DNA from: Astropecten irregularis
Lineage: Eukaryota; Echinodermata; Asteroidea; Paxillosida; Astropectinidae
Reading direction: 5' to 3'
Length of the DNA stretch: 64,000 nucleotides
NCBI GenBank assembly: GCA_963971285.1
Contig: OZ020249.1
Span: 3,906,001 to 3,970,000 of the forward strand
Shown here: piece by piece, positions 1 through 9,201 of the stretch
Position numbering within the stretch: the stretch's first letter is position 1
Layout of the letters: each line of letters opens with the position of its first letter
Made by a program: the position numbers and the translations under genes
Notes under the pieces: generated by a model
The model's input: only the letters and a program-made list of their open reading frames with translations
The model's database searches: none
What the model was told of the DNA's origin: nothing

Positions 1-200
1 GTCCCCATACAGCCTCCATATTTATTTATTCTGTGATACTTCTGCTGTTGCTCTTGTTTATTATTGTGATCTTGTTGATCCATGTCTTTATAACTCTATA
101 CACATATGCTGTTTAGAGTTAATTTCTTGGAATTTATTATGCTTTATTTTGTATCTTTGTACAAGTATGGAAATAAACGTGAATTGAATTAAATTGAATT
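1..200 (+). repeat. Probable 3' tail of a non-LTR retrotransposon
   Basis: AT-rich sequence ending in TGGAAATAAACGTG followed by three degenerate GAATT repeats (about 172-203). Short A/T pentamer tails of this kind are common at the 3' ends of CR1/L2-like LINEs and their SINEs. No coding remnant is visible, so this is only a suggestion. Confidence 0.3.
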
Positions 201-500
201 GAAGATAAATCCCACAAGGATTGCTAAAAGCTGAACATGAAGGTCTTTCAGGATATGATTAACTATGGACTTGGGACGTCACATTCAGAAGTTCGGACAA
301 ACAAGTTGCACATAGCCCCATTAACTTACACTTAAACGTTGTGATGTTTGTCCGAATATTTGCTTAACTATAGCTGTTGATAACAAAGGGCCTATTCTAT
401 AAATAGCTCGAGCCCTATTGTCATTGAATAACTTGATTGGCTCAATGGCAGGTGAAATTAATTTCTGGTGAAACATTGCTTTAAATATGTGTAGTATAAG

Positions 501-640
501 CTGGCATGAAACTTTTCCTCGGATCAACGGATTTTCACTTTTTTCACCTCACTCTTATGCCATTGAAAAGTGAAACACACTGTACAAAATGTGGTAAAGA
601 TTGGAATTTCCTCGTTTGTTAAGTCCAAGTTGCATGCCTG
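501..640. mobile_element. Short MITE, family 1 copy A
   Basis: A 140-bp element with imperfect terminal inverted repeats (CTGGCATGAAAC at the left, TTGCATGCCTG at the right). It is flanked by near-identical 6-bp direct repeats, TATAAG (495-500) and TATTAG (641-646). The body is similar throughout to the element at 8321-8465. It is too short to encode a protein. The rest of 201-842 holds nothing else I can name. Confidence 0.65.
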
Positions 641-842
641 TATTAGAGATCAATATGCACATTATGTGAAAGGAACAATTATAGACATTTCTGGAATGTT
701 ACTGTCATTCGAGACTCGATATTTATGAACTGCAGTTAGCTTGAGTTGGGATATCCACTGTTATCCTACATTTTCATTGTCGTTTTCATTTTGTCTTTCT
801 CCGCATAGAAAAAAATTAAGCACTTCACAAATGCTATTATTG

Positions 843-1217
843 TTAAAGGGATGGTACAGAATTGGTAAGACAAAATACACTTCATGATCACAGATTCACA
901 TAAAACTTACACAGTATAATGGTGATGATAGAAGAAAACATCCCATGAAATGTTTTTGTCTGAAATGTCATATTCGTTGAGAAATAAATGAAACTATTTT
1001 TCGTTTGGAATAAATCACTTTGAAGCGTTTTATTCATTCGTTGAAATGTGTACAGTTCTCTGTACACGGGTTTTCACTATTTTCTCGTGACCAAGATGGC
1101 TGATTGACCTCAAACTTCTACAGGTTTGTCAGTTAAGGTATATGATGGATTACATAATTTGCTTTCACTGTCAGCAACGGTTTTGTCGCAAAAACCAGTT
1201 ATGTACCATCCCTTTAA
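843..1217. mobile_element. TTAA-flanked MITE, family 2 copy A
   Basis: Terminal inverted repeats TTAAAGGGATGGTACA (843-858) and its exact reverse complement (1202-1217) bound a 375-bp AT-rich segment. The outer TTAA on both sides fits the TTAA target-site duplication of piggyBac- or Kolobok-type transposons. Internal sequence (about 895-990) resembles the element at 7189-7569. It lies in the intron upstream of the GPCR exon and creates a spurious upstream extension of that reading frame. Confidence 0.6.
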
Positions 1218-1289
1218 TACATATAATAAACATTGGATCGAAATGCATCACGCTTTCCATACTCCAAGCATTTTATTATTATTATTAAA

Positions 1290-1385
1290 ACAAAGAAAAA
1301 TTGACTGGAGCCAGCGACCATCCAGTGGAAGTGTCCCTAATAGTCAATTATCTTTGCTCGTTTGGCAGTCACACTCAAGCTATTA
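1290..1385 (-). repeat. Fragment of the tRNA-derived SINE-like repeat
   Basis: The stretch ACAAAGAAAAATTGACTGGA (about 1290-1309) and TCGTTTGGCAGTC (about 1360-1372) match parts of the tRNA-like repeats at 6480-6820 and 8146-8530, in minus orientation and with the middle missing. It sits just before the GPCR splice acceptor and is not coding. Confidence 0.4.
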
Positions 1386-1414
1386 CTTATTGATGTTTCC
1401 TTTTTTATATCCAG

Positions 1415-2325
1415 GTTTTAAAATCGCAGTACCCCATGGCGTTGAAGGCGACTGGATGTGTCGTTTACTTCTCTCCAAGTTTCCCCTCTGGACAAGTTTT
1501 GTAGCGTCTGTGCTTTCACTGACGTGTGTCACATTGGAGAGATACTTCAGAATTGTACATCCACTGAGGTATGTGGTGATCTTCACTCCCAGGAAGGCTA
1601 TTGGCATGATCATTTGTGTATGGGCCATGGCTCTGCTCGTTAATAGCTATTTCCTCTATGTGTTTGAGAGCGATGGTAATGGCCAGTGCAGCATCCATTG
1701 GGAAAGCCCAGCTTGGCAGATGTTTGTTGGATTGGCAAACTTCTGTATCATCTACATCCTCCCATTAGCACTCATGGCATTCTCCTATTGGCAGATCATG
1801 AGTAATTTGCATAGCAGTGCAGCGAGCATTAGCCAATCAGCAACCTCGGATAGCATGGAGAGCCAGCTGACCAGAGATCTTCTCCGAGTGCGCAAGAAAG
1901 TGGTCAAGATGTTGCTGGTTGTCGTGGTGACGTTCGCTGTGTGCTGGGCGCCAAACCAGTTCATGTTCTTCGCTTACATGTGCGGTTGGAACCTGGACTT
2001 CTCTGCTTGGTACTACCATGTAAGTGTATTGGTGGCCTTCTGTAATTCGTGCATGAACCCGTTTATTTACGGGTTTCAAAGCAGGCAGTACCGTAGAGCA
2101 GTCAAGCAGGGACTTGGCTGGAAGGCTGCATGCTGCAGGAATGCAGTGGGTACCAGTTCCCCTACAGTGAATGATAGCATGAGTTTTGCCGGCACCAGTG
2201 AGGTGAGAGAGTTCTACGCTGATGCAGCTGGACCAAACATGGACGCTCGTCAGACCTCAGCATCCAATATGGAACTGGGATCAAGACCCCCAACACTGAT
2301 GATAACCAATCAACAGCATCTCTGA
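1415..2325 (+). CDS. Class A (rhodopsin-like) GPCR, 3' coding exon, partial
   Basis: This exon encodes a seven-helix receptor from the end of extracellular loop 1 to the stop codon. Visible landmarks in order are WMC with the TM3 disulphide Cys, ERY in place of DRY at the end of TM3, the TM4 Trp, the loop-2 Cys (GQCSIHW), the TM6 motif VCWAP and the TM7 motif NPFIY, then helix 8 (FQSRQYRR) and a CC pair that could be palmitoylated. The start is set by the acceptor TTTTTTATATCCAG at 1401-1414 (phase 1). The open frame reaches back to 1126 but there runs through MITE and SINE sequence, so that part is rejected. TM1 and TM2 must lie upstream, outside the window or unrecognised. The overall pattern fits a peptide-type receptor; the ligand is unknown. 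No clear polyadenylation signal follows in 2326-2451. Confidence 0.85.
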
Positions 2326-2451
2326 AGAACATCTGAAGATCAAAATGGTGGACATTGGAGATTGTCAGTACATGGGTCAGATGTTATGTGGTTTTAACGG
2401 TTTATTTTGTCGTGTTTGCACTAAGCCCTGTTACATATTTCTGTTTACCGT

Positions 2452-2880
2452 TTCTAGCTTAAAAACAGGTCTATTTCTTATCTGAGAGGATATTTGAATC
2501 CATTTCAATACATTTGATGTTTCACCAAAAATTGAAAAAATGGCAAGGGGTACGGTACCCCTTGTCGGTTTGGTCATTTTTCGGCCAAAAATTACTTTTT
2601 CCCGAACAGTCCTAAATCATCCAAATTGATGCCTTGCAGTGCAAAGAACCCATTTCAAGCATAAAAACTGATCTATTTCTTATCTGAGAAGGGATTCGAA
2701 TCCATTTGAAAATATTTGATTTTTCACCACAAATTGAAAAAAATGGCAAAATTGTCGTTTTGGTCAGTTTTGGTCATTTTCGGCCAAAAATTTCCTTTTT
2801 CTCGAACAGTCCTAAATCATCCAAATTGATGCCTTGCAGTGCAAAGAACCCATTTCTAGCATAAAAACTGATCTATTTCT
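2452..2880. repeat. Satellite block 1 (about 190-200-bp unit), left part
   Basis: A little more than two tandem units. Each contains CTATTTCTTATCTGAGAGG, TTTGATTTTTCACCA, GTCGTTTTGGTCATTTT and TGCCTTGCAGTGCAAAGAAC in fixed order. The same unit resumes at 4715, so the array was split by the sequence between. Confidence 0.85.
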
Positions 2881-3440
2881 GTCAGAAAGTCTCCAATCAC
2901 TTAGCACCCCCAATTGACATTGATTAATTAGTCTGTCAGTAAGCTGGTACCTGAACTTCAACTGTATAATCTGTCTGAATGGGACAACGGTAACCATGGT
3001 CCTTTGTTATTTCTCATCACATTGCCCAAAACCAATTTTGGGTAATTCTGGGTTTTAGTTGCCTAAATTATGTACAGCCAAAGTGGTCTCTAACTTCAGC
3101 CAATGCATCCCCCAGTGTAGTACACTGTCATATGGAGGGCCAAAAGTGTCAACATTTGATTGTCAGGTTTTCATCATTTATTTTTGTTTAGGCCTCAATA
3201 ATTGTCGAAGGTCATAACAATTTAATAATATTCCATACAAGTACTTTGAGTTGTACCTACAGTTATTATCACTTCACATTTTTTGGGGAGGGGATTTCTA
3301 AGTCTGTCCCTTACATCTTAGAGGGGAGGGGTTTAAATAGGCCTATATTTTTATCATTATTCAAGGTTCATTGTACATATTAATGTTGTTTTTATTAATA
3401 ACCATTCCTGTTATTAGCGATTGTGTCGCTGTTGGAGATG

Positions 3441-3464
3441 GTAAATAAATAAATAAATAAATAA
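3441..3464. repeat. (AAAT)n microsatellite
   Basis: About six uninterrupted AAAT units inside the inverted-repeat element. Confidence 0.9.
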
Positions 3465-3988
3465 TAACAGGCCTAACACCATACAGTACCTACCGGGGTA
3501 CTGGATTTTAGGGGAATAAACTATTTTGGGTAATTTAATCACACCATTATAATATCTGATTACACGACATACATGTAACTTCTCGCTGCCCATGTAGAGC
3601 ACTAGTTAGCCTGTGGGGAAAAAAAGAAGAAATCAGCCATGATTAAATATCACTTTTTTGTAGTCAGTATCTTCAAAACAAATAAAGATAGGCCTTTATA
3701 TGGAAGCATTTAAAAAATTCATGTATGCTGTAAAAACAACCAACCAGTGCACATCTGGCTTAAAGCCCTCATTAGCTCACTTGGATTCGAATTAAAAGGG
3801 GCTCCGCGACCACTGCTCTACCCACTGAAATCTCTATGACCTTTGACCTCATGAACCTCAGTTTGTTCGTTTCTTTCTAACCCTATAATAGACACACCCT
3901 GTAAGTTTAGTAAAAATCCGGTCGTCAGTTATTGAAATATTAGGAGATTAAGCTTATTATGACCTTTTAAAACAACATTTTATTATTT

Positions 3989-4223
3989 GGTAACGGTGTA
4001 CAAGCAGGTCCGATACTTGTAAAGGGAATAAAAACAACTTAATAGTTTCAACTGTTCCAAAATTATATTTTTTACTTTCAGCAAATGTTCCTGAGTCCTT
4101 AAATCCCCAGATAGAAGAATTTTGTGCAACATTTCAGAGTAAAAATATAATTTTTCTTACCAGTTTGTTGCAAAACAGTTTTATTCCCTTTATAGGTATC
4201 GGACCTGCTTGTACACCGTTACC
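3989..4223. mobile_element. hAT-like MITE with 8-bp target duplication
   Basis: A 235-bp element with 45-bp terminal inverted repeats that differ at about two positions (both begin GGTAACGGTGTACAAGCAGG). It is flanked on both sides by the exact 8-mer TATTATTT (3981-3988 and 4224-4231). An 8-bp duplication is the mark of hAT-type transposases. The element is non-coding and nested in the larger inverted repeat, so it is the younger insertion. Confidence 0.8.
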
Positions 4224-4714
4224 TATTATTTAAACCCCAACCTGACAATAAAATTAATTTTGATACTTTTGGCCCTCCATATAACAGTGCACTACACTGG
4301 CTGAAGTTTGAGACCACTTTGGCTGTACATAATTTAATCACCTAAAACCCAGGATTACCCAATTTTGTGTCTATTGTGACAGTTTATACCTTTACCAACC
4401 CAGCTGTGCGTCTATAATGAACGTAAGTGTATTTAGCCATCTTATAAGCTTTCCCATGATATAATTTGATAAGTAATTTTCCTCCAATTAAGAAGGTTTT
4501 AATGGGGAAACAGACTGAAGTTTTTGTGACTACATCTGTGGTGTAATTTAGCATTATAGACTTGTTGATGATGTAGGCCTATGTTAGGTTCGGCTTTCAT
4601 GTTCCCAGTTAGGCCCTATATTTATTAGTAAACTTATTAGAGTTTGTAATGCTTTGTATTACAGAACCACAGCTGAATAAACCACATCACCCCGTGTACC
4701 ATACACCTTGTTTT

Positions 4715-6245
4715 CTATTTCTTTTCTGAGAGGGGATTCGAATCCATTTCTGAACATTTTGATTTTTCACCAAAACTTTTTGTCCCAAAATTGACTTTTT
4801 CTCGAACAGTTCTAAATCATCCAAATTGATGCCTTGCAGTGCAAAGAACCCATTTCTAGCATAAAGACTGGTCTATTTCTTATCTGAGAGGGGATTTTTT
4901 AATCCATTTTTTCACCAAAAAATGAAAAAAAAAGGCAAGGGACCCCTTGTCGTTTTGGTAATTTTCGGCGCAAAATTGGCTTTTTCCCGAACAGTCCTAG
5001 ATCATCCACATTGGTGCCTAGCAGTGCAAAGAACCCATTTCTACCATAAAAACAGGTCTATTTCTTATCTGAGAGGGAATTTGAATCCATTTCAATACAT
5101 TTGATTTTTCACCAAAAATTGAAAAACCTTGTCGTTTTGGTCATTTTCGGCCCCAAAGTGGCTTTTTCTCGAACAGTCCTAAATCATCCAAATTGATGCC
5201 TTGCAGTGCAAAGAACCCATTTCTAGCATAAGAACTGATCTATTTCTTATCTGAGAGGAGATTTTTTAATCCATTTCAGAACCTTTGATTTTTCACCAAA
5301 AAATGAAAAAATGGCAAGAGACCCCTTGTCGTTTTGGTCATTTTTGGCGCAAAATTTGCTTTTTTTTCGAACAGTCCTAAATCATCCACATTGGTGCATA
5401 GCAGTGCAAAGAACCCATTTCTAGCATGAAAACTGGTCTATTTCTTATCTGAGAGGGGATTTGAATCCATTTCAATACATTTGATTTTTCAACAAAAATT
5501 AAAAAAATGGCAACGGTCCTTGTCGTTTTGGTCATTTTCGGCCCAAAATTTGCCTTTTCCCAAACAGTCCTTAATCATTCGAATTGGTGCCTTGCAGTGC
5601 AAAGAACCCATTTCTACCATAAAAACAGGTCTATTTCTTATCTGAGAAGGGATTCGAATCCATTTGAAAATATTTGATTTTTCACCACAAATTGAAAAAA
5701 TGGCAAAATTGTCGTTTTGGTCAGTTTCGGCCCAAAATTTTCTTTTTCCCGAACAGCCCCAAATCCTCTTAATTGGTGCCTTGCAGTGCAAAAAAAGAAC
5801 CAATTTCTACCATAAAAGCAGGTCTATTTCTTATCTGAGAGGGGATTTGAATCTATTTCAGAACATTTGATTTTTCACCAAAGATTTTCGTCCCAAAATT
5901 GACTTTTTCTCGAACAGCACCAAATCATCCACATTGGTGCCTTGCAGTGCAGAGAACCCATTTCTTCCATAAAAACTGATCTATTTCTTATCTGAGAGGA
6001 GATTTAGAATCCATTTCAATACATTTGATTTTTCAACAAAAAGTGAAAAAAATGGCAAAAAATTGTTGTTTTGGTCATTTTCGGCCCAAAATTTGCCTTT
6101 TCCCAAACAGTCCTAAATCATCCAAATTGGTGCCTTGCAGTGCAAAGAACCCATTTCTAGCATAAAAACTGGTCTATTTCTTATCTGAGAGGGGATTTGA
6201 ATCCATTTCAGAACGTTTGATTTTTCACCAAAAAATGAAAAAATG
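4715..6245. repeat. Satellite block 1, right part
   Basis: About eight diverged tandem units of 160-196 bp of the same satellite as 2452-2880. The TGCAGTGCAAAGAACC anchor recurs near 4838, 5024, 5207, 5401, 5597, 5785, 5945 and 6137. The last unit breaks off within the AAAAAATG motif directly before the coiled-coil exon at 6250. Confidence 0.85.
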
Positions 6246-6249
6246 AGAC

Positions 6250-6352
6250 ATGAGACACTTTATGTACGCTATAAAGCAGTTGATGAGAGAGATAACGGCT
6301 AAGATGGCTTCCAAAGAGCATGAGACCGAACAGGCCCTGCACGAGGCTATTT
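6250..6352 (+). CDS. Coiled-coil protein, exon a (5' limit uncertain)
   Basis: First recognisable exon of an unidentified coiled-coil protein. It encodes about 34 residues rich in Lys, Glu and Ala (including YAIKQLMREITAKM and HETEQALHEAI) and ends at the donor GTGAGT (6353) in phase 1. The phase fits the next exon at 7704, which is the main reason to call it real. The 5' edge is unclear: an in-frame TGA lies at 6244-6246 and no good polypyrimidine acceptor is visible, because satellite sequence runs up to 6245. Either ATG 6250 is an initiation codon or a weak acceptor lies at 6247 or 6254. I do not recognise the family. Confidence 0.55.
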
Positions 6353-6513
6353 GTGAGTACCCACCAAGTGGGTTGGTGGTCTTCCAATTTACGACATTTC
6401 ACCCCCAAACCAGGGCATGTTTTGGCGGCCTAAACCGTGAAAGTTTTTCTCCAAATAGCCACAAGGGAAACTGACTGAATTTAAAGTCATTGAAAAGTGA
6501 ACAAAGAAAAATT

Positions 6514-6589
6514 GACTGGAGCGGGATTCGAACCGGCAACCTCCTGAATACCGACCGTACAGGCGCTCTACCAACTGAGCCATCCAGCC
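6514..6589 (-). repeat. tRNA-like sequence (SINE head or tRNA pseudogene)
   Basis: On the minus strand the ends GGCTGGA and TCCAGTC form a 7-bp acceptor-like stem with one G-T pair. A D arm (GCTC/GAGC), A box TGGCTCAGTTGG and B box GGTTCGAATCC are present. The anticodon arm carries four extra bases (TACGGTCGGTATTC), and no standard T33-anticodon loop can be drawn, so this is not a functional tRNA gene. It is in head-to-head orientation with the copy at 6724-6795. Confidence 0.7.
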
Positions 6590-6621
6590 CTCCAGCCATA
6601 TCCTCTTTGAGTGATTTTGTT

Positions 6622-6820
6622 CCCAGGTTGCAGCATTGCTGCTCGTATTGGTGAAATGATCCTTGGGGTATGGCGGTGTGTGCATGGTTTCATGGCTTCT
6701 GACTGCCAAACGAACCAACGTAGGGCTGGATGGCTCAGTTGGTAGAGCGCCTGTACGGTATTCAGGAGGTCGCCGGTTCGAATCCCGCTTCAGTCTATTT
6801 GTCTTTGTTCACTTTATATC
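6622..6820 (+). repeat. tRNA-derived SINE-like repeat, copy 1
   Basis: A 5' part shared with 8146-8279 (contains CAGGTTGCAGCATTGCTGC and TTCATGGCTTCTGACTGCC) is followed by a tRNA-like part at 6724-6795 and a tail ending TTTGTCTTTGTTCAC. The tRNA-like part folds with GGCTGGA/TTCAGTC as acceptor ends and has A and B boxes. The loop ACGGTAT lacks T33, so it is not a working tRNA. It lies in the intron between the first two coiled-coil exons. Confidence 0.65.
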
Positions 6821-7188
6821 AAACGTTTGTCTGCATTGGTTATTGGTTCTGTGTTTTGGCAACTTCAGTTCTGCTTCAATGAAGACATTGATTCAACAGA
6901 ACGAGAACTGAGGGAAGGGATTGGTTTACGGTCGGTCCAACATGGCGGAAAGGTAAGCTGCCTGCAGGTGTGACACCTTCCGCCATGTCCGCCGCCATTT
7001 TTGTTTAAAATTGTGTAAAAGTGTTTTGGTGGCCTGACCCCAACTACGCTTCTATTCATCAAGAGTGACATTAGAAATCATTTAGTGGTCACGTCTGCCA
7101 AAACATGCCCCAGATTTTGCCAGCGCAAAAAAAGTTGTATGCAACAAAGATCATATGCACCATCATACCATAAGATACCACCCTAAAC

Positions 7189-7569
7189 TTAATAAAGGTA
7201 GTATCATACTTTGGTAGCATGGTAGCATTCCGAAACAGAAATCTTCACAGATTTACCTATAACTTACAGGGTATAAAGATAGTGATGGTAGAAACATACC
7301 ATTAAATCTTTTCTGTCTGAAATGCTGTATTTATCCAGAAAAGAGTAAAACTTGTGACCAAAAATAATGATTGTTGATCTTTTAAAGATCAAAAATAAAA
7401 GTGGACAGACTTAAGAAATACTGTGGCTGTTTTCCACTGTTTTCTAAAAAAAGTGGGCACCGTATGGGACTGAAATTTTCACAGATGACTGTTGCTGTAT
7501 CTTCCTTGATATTTTTGCCCATGAATCTGTATTTCTTTGACAAAAACCAAAGTATGATATTACCTTTAA
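7189..7569. mobile_element. TTAA-flanked MITE, family 2 copy B
   Basis: Inverted termini AAAGGTAGTATCATACTTTG at the left and the matching AAGTATGATATTACCTTT at the right, one mismatch, next to TTAA at 7189-7192 and 7566-7569. The internal stretch with GATGGTAGAAA and TCTGTCTGAAATG is shared with the element at 843-1217. The length is nearly the same (about 380 bp). Confidence 0.6.
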
Positions 7570-7703
7570 AGTTTTAATCAGATGAAAACATGATGGCAAG
7601 AATAAAAAGCTTAAAAGGTATACTCAAACATTTTTTTTTGGGGGGGGAATAGAAGCGAGATGATCATCTTCTGTAAAATGTGTTTTGATTATTATTTTCT
7701 CAG

Positions 7704-7834
7704 ATAAGGGGCAGAATATCGAACAGCGCATTGAGAAGGAACATCGTGATATGGTGAAGGAGCTACACCGAGAGAATGGCGAACAAGCGAGGGCGCTAGA
7801 GACCATCAATGACAGACACAAAGAAGAAATAGCG
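7704..7834 (+). CDS. Coiled-coil protein, exon b
   Basis: A 131-bp exon bounded by the acceptor TATTTTCTCAG (ending 7703) and the donor GTAAGT (7835). It enters in phase 1, matching exon a, and leaves in phase 0. It encodes about 43 residues that are almost entirely charged or polar, with heptad-like spacing (GQNIEQRIEKEHRDMVKEL, ALETINDRHKEEIA), as in a continuous coiled coil. There is no domain signature that names the family. Confidence 0.75.
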
Positions 7835-7959
7835 GTAAGTGGATGTGAACTCATAGTATGTGGGATATGGAGGCCAACTATGTGTTAAGTATATGGTACT
7901 GAAAGGGGCTATGTGGATGTGCTCTCAAGGTTTTAGCATATGGAAGCAATATAGTTACT

Positions 7960-8040
7960 GTATGTCAAGATGATACCTGCTCTAGTAAGTAGGATGTCAC
8001 AGGTTCAAATCCCACCCGAGTATCCTCCACAATACATAGT
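7960..8040 (+). repeat. Possible tRNA-derived SINE fragment
   Basis: GGTTCAAATCC at 8002-8012 is a perfect Pol III B box in the context ATGTCACAGGTTCAAATCCC, a common arrangement at the 3' part of tRNA-derived SINE heads. No convincing A box or full cloverleaf is seen. Confidence 0.3.
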
Positions 8041-8145
8041 TGGGTCTTGTGCACAGTCATGTCACGTCAAAAGACACATATACTTCAGTTTTAAACTCAT
8101 TTATAATTTTATTACAGGTTCTTTTTTTATTGGTCCCCCATGTAC

Positions 8146-8530
8146 CGTTCCCAGGTTGCAGCATTGCTGCGCGTATCGGTGAAATGATCCCTGGGATATG
8201 GTGGTGTGTGCTTGGTTTCATGGCTTCTGACTGCCAAACAAACTAAAATAATTGACTATTTGGGTCACCACCGACGTAGGGCTGGATGGCTCAGTTGGTA
8301 GAGTGCCTGTACGGTATTCACAGGCATGCAACTTTTCCTCGGATCAGCTGATTTCCTCTTTTTTCACTTCGCTCTTATACCATTGAAAAGTGAAAAAACT
8401 CTGTACAAAATATGGTAAAGATTGGAATTGCCTCGTTTTTTTGTGAAGTCCAAATTGCATGCCTGTATTCAGGAGGTCGCCGGTTCGAATCCCGCTCCAG
8501 TTAATTTTTCTTTGTTCACTTTTCAAGGTT
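8146..8530 (+). repeat. tRNA-derived SINE-like repeat, copy 2, interrupted
   Basis: Same order as copy 1: the CAGGTTGCAGCATTGCTGC part, then a tRNA-like part (8280-8502) and a tail TTTTTCTTTGTTCAC. The tRNA-like part is split in its anticodon loop by the MITE at 8321-8465 plus its 6-bp target duplication. Without that insertion it would match copy 1 closely. Confidence 0.65.
8321..8465. mobile_element. Short MITE, family 1 copy B
   Basis: A 145-bp element with perfect 11-bp terminal inverted repeats CAGGCATGCAA/TTGCATGCCTG. It is flanked by the exact 6-bp duplication TATTCA (8315-8320 and 8466-8471). The body matches 501-640. It sits in the anticodon loop of the tRNA-like repeat. Confidence 0.8.
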
Positions 8531-8615
8531 TTTTTAGGAAGTGTCTTTTGATTTGGCAGTCGCATGGAGTTTTTAATTCTTCATGGTCTGGTTTTTCAAT
8601 GTTACCAACTGTCAG

Positions 8616-8822
8616 GCATTCCGGGAACAGACCAAGGAACTGAAGCAGACGTACGAGTCCAGCATCGCCCAGCTGAATGTGGACCACAAGGCCCAGCTGA
8701 ACGAGGTAGAGTTCCGCCTGGAGCACCAGGAATCCACCCATCAGAACGGGCTGTCCGACCTGGAGGCCAGAATCCGGAAGGAGATGACCGCCTACCAGCA
8801 GTCGGTCAGCCAGGGCAAACAG
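8616..8822 (+). CDS. Coiled-coil protein, exon c
   Basis: A 207-bp exon (69 codons, phase 0 at both ends) between the acceptor ending CAACTGTCAG (8615) and the donor GTCAGT (8823). The translation continues the coiled coil: FREQTKELKQTYESS, LNVDHKAQLNEVEFRLEHQ, LSDLEARIRKEMTAYQQS. It is clearly more GC-rich than its surroundings, as expected of an exon in AT-rich intron sequence. The fit in phase with exon b and exon d supports one gene. The family is not recognised. Confidence 0.8.
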
Positions 8823-8848
8823 GTCAGTCAAGGTCGCGGTCATTTTTA

Positions 8849-9190
8849 GGGAGAGAGACTTTAATAGTGGTCAGGCTCAGCCACAGAAAAGCCAGGCCAG
8901 GCCCAGGCTGTCTGGCCTGTAATCCTCCTCTTGTCAGCCTTGAACCTCAATACAGCAGTCCTGCCCAAAATCAATAAGGCCTGGCTTTTGGATACTGCCA
9001 TGGTCAATGTGGACTCAACCTGTTAAGCAGGTTTTTGACAACAACAATCCAGGACACAGCAGTTGATAGTTCAAGGCTGGGGATTAAAGAAACCCAAGAC
9101 CTCAAGCAAAGCCCAGGCCTGGACATGCTTCTCAGCTATGATCCAGGACACAGCAGGGTTTGCAGTTGATAGTTCAAGGCTGGGGACGTA
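8849..9190. repeat. GGCCTGG-rich interspersed repeat, copy 1
   Basis: Shares TAATCCTCCTCTTGTCAGCC, CAATGTGGACTCAAC and several GCCAGGCC/CAGGCCTGG blocks with 15146-15443. Inside it, the segment ATCCAGGACACAGCAG...TTCAAGGCTGGGGA occurs twice (about 9046-9087 and 9140-9186), a local tandem duplication. Confidence 0.6.
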
Positions 9191-9201
9191 CACCCTGCAG
9201 T

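Larger units (their letters stand above)
3033..4365. repeat. Long imperfect inverted repeat pair
   Basis: The left arm (about 3033-3200) and right arm (about 4232-4365) are inverted copies sharing TATGTACAGCCAAAGTGGTC, CCAGTGTAGT and ATGGAGGGCCAAAAGT. The right arm is bordered by the nested MITE at 3989-4223. This is the structure of a long-TIR or foldback transposon. About 800 bp between the arms shows nothing recognisable apart from an AAAT microsatellite. Confidence 0.6.
2881..4714. mobile_element. 1.8-kb insertion splitting satellite block 1
   Basis: The satellite stops after CTATTTCT (2873-2880) and restarts with the same CTATTTCT (4715-4722), continuing with the expected downstream unit sequence. 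The direct 8-bp repeat is what a target-site duplication would leave. The outermost ends are not inverted repeats, and no coding potential is seen. It may be a compound of several elements rather than one transposon. Confidence 0.45.

Noticed and set aside
1126-1414. Open frame extending the GPCR exon upstream
   Set aside because: It begins at TTG, crosses a TTAA MITE and a SINE fragment, has no receptor features, and a good acceptor lies at 1414.
6724-6795. A functional tRNA gene
   Set aside because: The anticodon loop lacks T33, the T stem has a mismatch, and the sequence recurs as part of a longer interspersed repeat.
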